DNA of 64,000 nucleotides from assembly GCF_030272615.1 (NCBI RefSeq), contig NC_081414.1, positions 812,795,069 to 812,859,068 on the forward strand. The letters run 5' to 3'. This DNA comes from Cryptomeria japonica (lineage: Eukaryota; Streptophyta; Pinopsida; Cupressales; Cupressaceae). Shown in pieces: positions 10,572-19,614 of this stretch. Below the pieces are notes generated by a model. The model was not told the origin of the DNA. It worked only from the letters and a program-made list of their open reading frames with translations, and ran no database searches. The translations under genes were made by a program, and so were the position numbers. Every line of letters begins with the position of its first letter. Position 1 is the first letter of the stretch.

Positions 10572-11227
10572 GAGATATAGATAGAGAGGGATAGGGAGAT
10601 ACAGATAGAGGGAGCAATAATGAGAGAGAAAGGTGATGAAGACAAGTAACAAAGAGAGGAACAAAGAGATAGAGAGAGGTGGAAAGGACATTTAGAGAGA
10701 GATAGAAACAAGGAGTGTGTGTATGAGCGAGAGAGATAATGAAGTGTTGTAATTTGTAACCTTGCACAATTTACACAAATTTATGTGCCCCTACTTTCAT
10801 GTGTCCCATCTTATCTCTCACCCAAGTCCATTTTAGACCTTTTTACCTCAAAACTAATGTCATCTTTCTGCACGGTAATCTAAACCCTAACATTGAGTTG
10901 TTTTCTCTTCATTTCTCATTTATTTGCCCTATTTTCGATGAACGGGTGCACTCAAGGCACTCTTGTCTATATAGGGGTGCCCAGGGCATCCTTGCCTTCC
11001 TTAAAAAAGGCATATTTAAATATGTCAGTGCACTTCCCCTTCTTGGTGATTTTGGATCTTGGTGTCTCAATTTAACCATTGGAGGTCACCCTAATTGCTG
11101 CGAAGAAGGGAGAGAGGGAGAGAGTGAGAAAGAGAGGGGTGAGATAGATAAAGGGGGATACAAGAGGAGAGTTGATGAATTAGGAGAATGGGAGAGAGGT
11201 AAAAAGAGTTAGAGGGAAAGAGATAGA
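10572..11227. repeat. GA-rich tract and unassigned spacer
   Basis: 10572-10745 continues the GA-rich tract interrupted by the TR-GAG element. 10746-11100 is unassigned sequence; an open frame at 10799-11212 runs into GA-rich repeat at its C-terminus and has no recognisable domain. 11100-11227 is again GA-rich. Confidence 0.6.
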
Positions 11228-11480
11228 GACCATATGGTATCCTAAGGGGTTATATGGTGTTCTACGACCCCTCAAGACACCATATGACTCCTTAGGACAC
11301 CATATGGTGTCGTTATTGGTTGTATTGTGTCCTAAGGGGTCATATGGTGTTCTATGATCCCTTAGTACACCATATAACCACTTAGGTGTTGTTAGGAGTC
11401 ATATTGTGTCCTAAGGGGTCAGATGGTGTCTTATGACCCTGTAGTACACCAAATGCTATTGTTATGTGTCATATGGTGTC
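11228..11480. repeat. Second array of TATGGTGTCCTAAGG palindromic repeats
   Basis: Several copies of the unit seen at 1791-2240, in both orientations (for example TATGGTATCCTAAGGGGT and TATGACTCCTTAGGACACCA). Like the first array it abuts a GA-rich tract. Confidence 0.8.
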
Positions 11481-11484
11481 CCAG

Positions 11485-11705
11485 GCGTTGTCTCAAGTAA
11501 ATATATCTATGCCTCTGCTAGAAGTAATGAAGTTCCTAGATTACAAGAATGAGACATTGAAAATTATATCTAATGTCAGAGAAGTAAGTAGGGAAGATCC
11601 TAAATCAAAAGAGGATTCTCATGTGGTGTATCTTGGCACGTCTATTACCAAAAATCTCACATAGGTAGATCCTTTCTATCTAACATTTCTAATATATGGA
11701 TACTT
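11485..11705 (+). pseudogene. Ty3/gypsy gag-protease junction fragment
   Basis: A short open stretch reads QVNISMPLLEVMKFLDYKNE, a lysine/glutamate-rich linker, and after a stop codon VDPFYLTFLIYG. In plant Ty3/gypsy polyproteins this order (a VPLxELxK-type helix, a charged linker, then PFYVSLxING) leads into the aspartic protease. The protease itself is not readable downstream. It is an old fragment unconnected to the intact elements on either side. Confidence 0.4.
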
Positions 11706-12858
11706 TTGCATATAGTTTCATCATAGGAGCACTTATTGTTGGATTATATGTGTAGGTGATATGTTGCAATGTCTTCATAAAAAGGCATCACTTGGGCATA
11801 TTCAAGGGAAGTGTTGAGTATGATGGCATTTTGGCAATGCTAATCTTCACAATTAGTCTCATTGCAAGAGTACTTTTTGGAAGGTCAACACAGAGTAGGG
11901 TTGTGAGCATGTGTAGAGAGGTAAATGGTGTAGTAGAAACCCTTCAATATGATTATTAAAAGTTGCATCCATAAAGAGGGCTTTCTTTTGCAAAAACTGC
12001 AAAATTTTGCTTATTGGCATAAGTAATCCCGATGAGATTGCCTAAGGAGGAACGGGTATGTTGATCAGAGTAACTCATGCCGATGGTGTTTCCTAAAGTG
12101 TGAGTGGTGGAAAAAGGTGTGACTAAGTGGAAATCCATCGGGGCAAGTTACGACGATGATATGATAGGAGGTCGAGGTCATTGGGATAACATACACTATC
12201 GGCAATGAGCAAAAAATGTCATCCCGATACCCAATGGGGTTATTGATGGAGCTCTTGCCGATAACCGATGGAGTGTTGTCTTCATAGAGGTGACATCAAG
12301 TTATCGAGAGGTTCCAATTTATGTTGCCCCGATACCTGATGCACTAAATGGAGAAGGCGACTCTATCGGAGAGACTCTCTCCGATAAAGTGATACCAAGC
12401 AAGAAGGAGAGTTAGACTCATTGGGATAACATACATTGTCGGGGAGATGCGTTTTGGGTTATCCCAATGCCCAATGAGGAAGATGAGCTCAGCACAAACG
12501 AAGTGACTACATTGGGGAAGCCTACACCAATAAGACCGAAACAACCCGATAAGGAGAGTAAGGTGCAAGAAGACTCATCGGGATAGCTTACGCTATTGGA
12601 GAAACATTTTTAGAGTTGTGTTGATGCTCGATGGGCAAAATGCCATAGAGGGAAGATCTATCAGGGAGACTATAACTATCGGAAGCAAGGAAAATACACT
12701 ATGCCGACACCCGATGAAGAAATCGGTGAAAGTTACGCTGATCAAAAGGAAAGTTAGATGTCATGGCACCATTGGATGAAGTATTAAGTGACTTCATTCC
12801 GAAGGCCGATTGAGCGACTGGAGGAATAAACCAAAGAAGGTTTCATCTAAGAGAGACA
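11706..12858. repeat. Degenerate repeat field with ATCGGGAT / ATCCCGAT motifs
   Basis: Between about 12000 and 12800 the words TCGGGATA, CCGATACCC, CCCGATG and their complements recur every 50-120 bases in both orientations (for example GGGATAACATACACTATCGG at 12182 and a near copy at 12422). This looks like a decayed tandem or inverted repeat. No gene is supported; open frames here are broken and lack motifs. Confidence 0.55.
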
Positions 12859-14076
12859 AGATTCATGGAGCATTGTTTAGGCACATGGTGTGTTAATGGA
12901 AAATTTGACTAACATAGCATGTTAGTCACTTTCGCTGATTCACAGACTACGTGGCTGCCATTTCCTTTTGCCCCGTGAAAGAGCTAATTCAACTAACATA
13001 GCGTGTTAGTAGCTTTCGCTGATTCGCAGGTTGCATGGCCACCATTTCTTTTTGCCCTGCGAAATAATGAATTTGACAAACATAGTGTGTTAGTTTGTGA
13101 ATCAGCAAAAGCGACTAACACACTATGTTAGTTGAATTCGTTGTTTTGCAGGGCAAAGGGAAATGGTGGCCACGCAGTCCATGAATCAGTGAAAGTGACT
13201 AACATGCTATATTAGTCAAATTCGTTGTTTTGCGGTCCAAAAGGAAATGGAAGCCACGCAGTCCACAAATCAGCGAAATCAACTAACACGCTATGTTAGT
13301 CGAATTTGTTGTTTTGCGAGGCAAAAGGAAATGGTGGCCATGCAATCCAAGAATCAACAAAAGCGACTAACACACCATGTTAGTCGAATTCACCATTTCA
13401 CGGGGCAAAAGGAAATGGTGGCCATGTAGCTCGCGAAACAGTGAAAGCTACTAACACGCTATGTTAGTCAAATTCGTTGTTTCGCAGGGCAAAAGGAAAT
13501 GGTGGCCATGCAGTCTGTGAATCAGCGAAAGCGACTAACATGCCATGTTAGTCAAATTCATTGTTTTGTGGGGCAAAATGAAATGGCAGCCATGCAATCT
13601 GCGAATCAGCGAAAGCAACTAACATGCCATGTTAGTCGAATTTGTCGTTTCGCAGGGCAAAAGCAAATGGTAGCCACGCACTTTGCGAATCAACGAAAGC
13701 GACTAACATGCCATGTTAGTCGAATTTTCCATTTTGCAAGGCAAAAGGAAATGGTGGCCACGGATTCCGCGAATCAACAAAAGCGACTAACATGCCATGT
13801 TAGCCGAATTCATCATTTCGCGGTCCAAAAGGAAATGGTGGCCATGCAACCCACAAATCGATGAAATCTACTAACACTCTATGTTAGTCAAATTCGTTGT
13901 TTCACATGGCAAAAGGAAATGGTGGCCACGCAGTCCACGAATCAGCGAAAGCGACTAACATGCTATATTAGTCAAATTCACTATTTCACGGGGCAAAAGG
14001 AAATGGCTACCACGCAGTCCGTGAATCAACAAAAGTGACTAACACGCTATATGCCTAAACAACGTTCCATGAATCT
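12859..14076. mobile_element. Fold-back element made of 84-base tandem units with inverted termini
   Basis: The block is bounded by a terminal inverted repeat (12859-12888 against 14047-14076, 26 of 30 bases matching). From the left, two to three units run in one orientation to about 13095, then twelve units run in the opposite orientation with a spacing of 84 bases. Each unit holds an inner palindrome (GACTAACA...TGTTAGTC) and the phrase GGCAAAAGGAAATGGTGGCC. Because 84 is divisible by three, 28-residue repeats stay open by chance. No transposase is present, so it would be non-autonomous if mobile. Confidence 0.7.
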
Positions 14077-14520
14077 TCTCTCTTTCCCTCTCTCTCCCAT
14101 TCTTTCTCTCTTAAGTTTCTCTCTCTGCCTCTATCTCTCTATCTCACTCTCCTCCTCTATCAAGTGTATCTCTTTCCCACTCTCTCCCTACCTCCGCCCT
14201 CCCTTTCTCTTTTTCACTTAACTCTCTCTCTCTCTCCCATTCTGTATCTTTGAAGTCTATCTCACTCTCCCCTTCTCTCATGTGTATCTCTCTCTTATTC
14301 TCTCCCTCTCTCCTCCCCCTCCCTCTCTCCCTTTCTCATTACCTCTCTTTCTCACTCTCTCCCTCTTTTTGCACCTCTCTCTAGTCTTTATTACTCTCCT
14401 TCCATCCCTTTCTCCCTCTCACTCAAACTCTCTCTACCTCTCACCCTCTCTTTCTCTCTCTCTCACCTTCTTTCCCTCCATCTCTTTGGTCTGTCTTTCT
14501 CGATCTCGATCACGATCAAA
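14077..14520. repeat. CT-rich low-complexity tract
   Basis: Pyrimidine-rich TCTCTCTCCC sequence directly right of the fold-back element. No gene. Its complement-like partner tracts lie at 2241-2725 and 10572-11227. Confidence 0.85.
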
Positions 14521-14636
14521 GCTGCAGCTAAATCTGTTGATCACAATCAATGATCTATAATTTTTGAAAAATTTTGTGTTATTGACTTTTCATTTGATTG
14601 ATGTGCGGTTTTGGAGCCAGTTTAGCTACAACCATC

Positions 14637-14935
14637 ATATAACATGAAGGTAACCATGAGATAACATTGCAGATTATTGACCAGATTTTGTATAACATGA
14701 AGGTTGCTATAGGATAACATGGTAGATTATTGACCATATTTTATATAACACGAAGGTTTTTTACATGAAAAAATAGTAGATTGTTCACAGGATTTTGTAA
14801 TATAGTCAATAATCTGTCATGTTATCTTGTAATAACTTTCGTGTTCTATGAAATCCGATCAATAATCTGCAATGTTATCTTGTGGTTACCTTCATGTTAT
14901 ATGACATCCTGTCAATAACCTATCATGTTCGAAGA
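14637..14935. repeat. Small fold-back: three tandem units facing inverted copies
   Basis: About 55-60-base units (ATAACATGAAGGTAACCATG ... AGATTATTGACC) occur three times to about 14810, followed by the same unit in reverse complement (GGTCAATAATCT-type, ending CCTTCATGTTAT) to 14935. The whole can fold into a long imperfect hairpin. It is the second such structure within 2 kb. Confidence 0.7.
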
Positions 14936-15099
14936 CTGTAATATATCCTAGATCTGAGTTATGATGAACTCAGCATAAAAAAGAAGAATTCATGCATAAC
15001 ACGAAGGTAAGTTGAAAATAACAGATCTCGACAAATTTTGTTTTTTGAATTCATTATATGCTTATTTACTTTTTGAGTTCATATTTTGAGTAGATTTAG

Positions 15100-15609
15100 T
15101 ATGTCTCTCCTCTTCTACATCCCTCCTCTCTGTAGGTATCTCCCTCCCTTTCTTTCCCTCTCCCTCTATATCTCCCCATCTACACATACCCCATATCTAT
15201 CTTGCTACCCCACACTCTTTTATTTTGTCTTCCTCTAGTATTCTCTCTCTACTATCTAGGTCATCACCTTTCTCTCCTCTCTCTAGGTTTCTCACTCCCT
15301 TCCTCTCCACCTATCAACCTCTACATCCATGTCTCATTACCCACCTCTCTCTATCCCCCTCTATCTATCTCAATCCTCTATCTCACCATCTAGGTCTCTC
15401 ATCTCTCTTTCCCCATCTAGTTCTCTCATCTATCTATTTGTCCCCTATCTAGTTCTCTACCTCTCTCTCCCCCTCTATCTCTCTCCCACTTTACACCTAT
15501 CTATTTCTAAAATCTCTCCTTCTCTTCTCTCTCTTCCCTCACCTCTTTATCTCCTCCTTCCCTAGGTCTTTCACTCCATCCCTATCTACCTCTCCCTCAA
15601 TCCCTTCTT

Positions 15610-15695
<86 letters not shown>

Positions 15696-16550
15696 ATTCT
15701 TTCGTCTCTCCTCTTATCCCTCCCTCTTATTCGTGTGTATGCAAGGAATGCCATGTTTCTGTTGGCAATTGACACTTGTCTGGTGGTTATCGATGCTTGA
15801 TTAATGGTTTACTCTCCCTTTCTTCTCTATATTACTTCTCTCTCTCTCTCCCCTCTCTAGGTCTCTCCTATACTCTCTCCCTCTCTCTCTCACCTTCCCT
15901 CCTTATCTCCATATATATTGTTCCTTTCCCCCTCCATCTCTCTTCTCCTCCTAATGTTTCTCTCCACTCTCTCTTTGTTCTCTTGATCACTACCTATCCC
16001 TCCCAACATCTCTCTCCATACCTATTTTTCTCTCTTATTTTCTTCTATCTCTCCCTCACCTATCTACCTCTTCCCTCTCTAGGTCTCTCAGTCACTCCCT
16101 ACCCACCTCTCCCTCTCTTCTTAGATATCTCTTTCTCTTTATTCTTCCCTCTCTCCTCTTCTCTCTCCCTTCCCTCTCTAGGTCATCACCTCTCCCTCGA
16201 TATAGTATTTAGATAATAGGTTGTAGGATATAATAATTACAATATAAGGTACAAGATTGATGGTACATGGTTCAGGGAACAAAGGGTTGAGGGTAGTGGT
16301 CGTATTGATTCCTCCCTCTATCTCTCCATCTTCCTCTCTCTCTCTTCTCTCTCACCTCTCTCTCTATGAACCATGGTCTCTCCCTCCCTCTCTGTCTCCC
16401 CCTTCCTTACCCTCATATATATCTTCCTCCCCTACTCTATCATACTCTCTTTCTCTCCCCTCTCTCCATTATCTAGGTCGTCACCTTTCCCTCCTAGCCT
16501 CTCTCTCCCTCTCTTGCATTTCTAGGTTTCTCCCTCCTCTCTCCACCTCT
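15100..16550. repeat. CT-rich field with a (CT)40 microsatellite
   Basis: Almost continuous pyrimidine-rich sequence. 15614-15693 is a near-perfect (CT)n run of about 40 repeats. The part at about 16250-16550 resembles 44495-44740 (shared words include CAAGATTGATGG and CCTTACCCTCATATATATCT). The giant element thus sits between two relatives of one CT-rich repeat family. Open frames are Ser/Leu/Pro low-complexity strings. Confidence 0.85.
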
Positions 16551-17157
16551 ATACTTGTTGCCCTCATATTTAGCATACTTATTATTTGAATTTCAAATTG
16601 TTCCCAAGGATGAAAAGAGCTCTAATGACTGTTTATGCGTAGGTAATGAGCGCGTTGTCCAAGGTCATTGCTAGTCAAAGTCTGAAAAATGGAAGAATTT
16701 TGAGAATTACCACAAATTGAGAAAAACCAGTTAACATTCAGGATATGAATATCATTTTGTATCACATGTCCAACTTTCACCTGAACCCAGTTCATACTTT
16801 GTCATATTTTAAACTTTCAATTTTTGGTGTCTGTTGCTCCCAAATGATTAAAATATCTCATTTAAGGCTTCATCATGAGGCATAAATAATTGTGTAAATC
16901 TATTTCCCTACCATTGACGTGTGTTTCAAATTTTAGGACCTAACTCCATACCGTTTGAAAGTTATGCCATTTTTCTCCAAAGCGTTATATTTAAAATATT
17001 TAAATTATTTCTCAAATGATAATTTAATATTTTAAATTATTTCATTATGTTTGATCATTTGCAATAAAAAAATCATCTTCAGTCATCCATGGCATTCTTC
17101 CTTGATCCATTCTCAGTGAAAAATGGTATCCAATGTGTAAGGGATAGCTTGCTCAAC

Positions 17158-17455
17158 TAGAAGGTTAGAAATGCTCAGTTTTTGAGCATTCTTAACCTCA
17201 TTTCTTAACCATTTTGTCAAGAAGGTTAGAAATGCTCAGTTTTTGAGCATTCTTAACCTCATTTCTTAACAATTTTGTCAAGAAGCTTAGAAATGCTCAC
17301 TTTTTGAGCATTTCTAACCCATATTTCTAACCTATCACGAAAAGGTTAAGAATACTAAAAAATTGAGCATTTCTAACCTCATTTCTTAACCTTGCAAGCC
17401 CCACTTTATCAAGAAGGTTAGAAATGCTCAATTTTTGAGCATTCTTAACTTCTTA
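17158..17455. repeat. Array of five hairpin units in U3 of the 5' LTR
   Basis: Five units at intervals of about 60-70 bases, each a near-perfect stem: GGTTAGAAATGCTCA, a short loop, then TGAGCATTCTTAACC. The third and fourth units vary in the arms but keep pairing. The 3' LTR has four units at 38652-38875. Possible roles are an enhancer repeat or a double-stranded RNA source; neither is shown. Confidence 0.85.
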
Positions 17456-17889
17456 TAGATTTTATCAAAGAAAGAATTTTTTTAAAAAAGAGAGAAAAGT
17501 AAAGGAAGACTACAAACAAGGTTATGGGCATTCAAAATGAATTGAAGAAGGTGTGCAAAATTTGGAAGGCATAGACAAGCTACAAACCATTTGACATAAT
17601 GCCTCACAGAGATGCCATCTTATGGCTGTCAAAATTGCATATCATGCACACAATGGAGTTATTGAAAACATTTTTACAACTACCAGTAGTATATTGATCT
17701 TCAAGCAAGCAGAATTTAATTGCACAACATTGCACTTCAATGTTGCAAATATGGAACATTGACAACACATGTGGACTGTTTGACCAAATTATTTGGTAGA
17801 TTTGGAAGGCAGTGTGGAAGTCAAGACAATGCATGTGAGCTGTTTTAAAAGATTTGGAAGGCAGCATGGGAGTATGAATAGCACATGAA

Positions 17890-18330
17890 AACTGTTTGTT
17901 AACTGCTCGTAAAAATTCCTCAAAGTAACGTGGTCTCATGTATACCACACATGGCACGCATGTTAATTGTTTGGTGAAATTCCTCAAAGTAATGTGGTCT
18001 CATGTAAACGGTGTAGGCAGCGCATATCAAACTTTGGCAAAATCCCTCACAAAAACGTAGTCTCATGGCATATATGTTTGACAATGCATGTGGACTGTGG
18101 AAGATGTTAATTCCAGCAGGTGTAATGTTTGACAAAATTCTTCAAGATGCTATAGATCATGGAAAATCTGTATGCATAGACTAATGCAGTATATTGTTTG
18201 ACAGAATGTCTCAAGCTATTGTTGGAAGGAATCACCATGGACATGAATGCACCATGGCATCCCAGACCACGCATGTAAACTATTTGATGGACTCCCTCAG
18301 AGAAGCATGGTCTCATGGCATATGAAATGA
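17890..18330. repeat. Degenerate tandem repeat field in U3 of the 5' LTR
   Basis: About six diverged copies of a unit of roughly 65-75 bases containing AATTCCTCAAAGTAACGTGG, TCTCATG and GCATGTTAACTGTTTG-like words. The same field is present in the 3' LTR at about 39260-39700. Minus-strand open frames across it have no motif support. Confidence 0.6.
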
Positions 18331-18981
18331 GTAAGGTTGATTTTCACAACCTTTTCCAGCATCCACCTTGCCAATGAAAAGAGGGAATCAATCAATCCTC
18401 AGCATTATATCATATAAGTAAAAGAAAAAGAATTACATCTGCAACTTTGGAGAATATGAGTGAAGATCATAAGGCATCATGCTAGCCCATAAAATTTTCC
18501 ACATGGCATTTTAGGCACCATGGTATGTGAGCCATGAAGCATAGACAATACACAAGCTATTCAATAGAATACTTCTTGCTAAATGTGGAGAGAAGAGTTT
18601 TACATGTTACGGATCAGGAATGTTGAAATGGTGAAATGGATTTTCAGTCAAGCCGCAGAGATAAATTTTTGTCAGATGTTGTAGACGCAACCGCTCCAGT
18701 AGCCATATATTGCAAATCAGGGTGAAAGTGTGGGAAATGTCACAGGATATAGAGGTATAGGCGATTCTCATGAAGCTTGATAAAATGCCTTTAAGGAATG
18801 CAGACTTGTATCTAGCAATCACATGTTGATGTGAATAATCAAAGCAAGATTTATGTCACGATTGGAAATGTCTTGATATTGGAAGGCTTTCAATATATGG
18901 AAGGAGTACATGAAATGTTTTGACAAAATTATGAATCCTCTTTAAAATAGTGAAAAGTGGGTATTATTTTTATTTGACATA

Positions 18982-19614
18982 ATGAAATACAAGTTACATA
19001 GCCCTGATTATGCTCCCATTCTTAAATGTTCACATTCAAATATTGGAGATACCAAGTTGGGAAATGTATGTCTTGCAAACTTCTGGAAAACAATGGAAAG
19101 GGAGGATAAGACTTTGACAGCTCAGAGATTATTAGACAGTGGACTAGCTCACACAGCAGGATATCCCACATCGATGCAATGTCCAGAGTTAGTTCTGGAA
19201 TGCATGAAAGCATTTAATCTAGACACAAAAGAAATTAGGACGGCAAAAGGTAACGTGGTCACCAATCTTGATCCAGTTTCCATTGCTATAACTTTTAGGT
19301 TACCTTTCAGAGATCAATTCACGGAGATAAACAGGGAATATGCCGAAAGTTATTTTATCAATAATGAAGCCCAGTGCTTTAATAACATAGCCAGAAAGTG
19401 GTTAACAAAACCAAGAAAAGGAAAAAAACAGCTTCCGAAAATAATTCACGAGTCTTTGTTGATGGAAGATATCGCTAATATGGTTATTTTCTTGACTCAA
19501 ATGACTTGGAAGGATGGATGTTCTTATTCATTAATATCATATGTGAGGGCATACAATTCATTAATTGGGTTGAGATTATCAGCAATAATCTTTGCGATCA
19601 GTTACTCAAACTAA
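18982..19614 (+). CDS. U3-encoded ORF, N-terminal frame (5' LTR copy), function unknown
   Basis: A 210-codon frame starting at an ATG with an upstream in-frame stop. It lies in U3 of the LTR. The product is predicted to be globular and soluble, with no signal peptide or membrane segment. Motifs visible are LADFW/LANFWK near residue 30, DSGLAHTAGYPTS around 55, NLDPVSIAITFRLPFRDQFT around 90-110 and MVIFLTQMTWK near 170. I do not recognise the family. The pattern of a fold ending in a FRLP/TGMP-like turn vaguely recalls the fragment at 57311-57619. In the 3' LTR the same frame has one nonsense change (TAG at 40740), where this copy has CAG. The last 130 bases overlap the next frame, which is offset by -1 in both LTRs. 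Confidence 0.6.
   Translation: MKYKLHSPDYAPILKCSHSNIGDTKLGNVCLANFWKTMEREDKTLTAQRLLDSGLAHTAGYPTSMQCPELVLECMKAFNLDTKEIRTAKGNVVTNLDPVSIAITFRLPFRDQFTEINREYAESYFINNEAQCFNNIARKWLTKPRKGKKQLPKIIHESLLMEDIANMVIFLTQMTWKDGCSYSLISYVRAYNSLIGLRLSAIIFAISYSN

Noticed and set aside
13247..13864. Open frames encoding 28-residue repeats (MVAMQSxNQRKRLTCHVSRI type)
   Set aside because: They exist because the satellite unit is 84 bases, a multiple of three. Units vary at all codon positions, and the array turns orientation.
15202..16589. Several plus-strand frames of 60-146 codons
   Set aside because: Low-complexity CT-tract translations without any domain.
17604..18822. Minus-strand frames of 69-127 codons in the 5' LTR
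   Set aside because: They read through degenerate tandem repeats, are broken differently in the other LTR, and show no motif.
19479..19611. A programmed -1 frameshift site joining the two U3 frames
   Set aside because: I found no X-XXY-YYZ heptamer in the overlap. The offset is reported as a finding, but the mechanism is not claimed.
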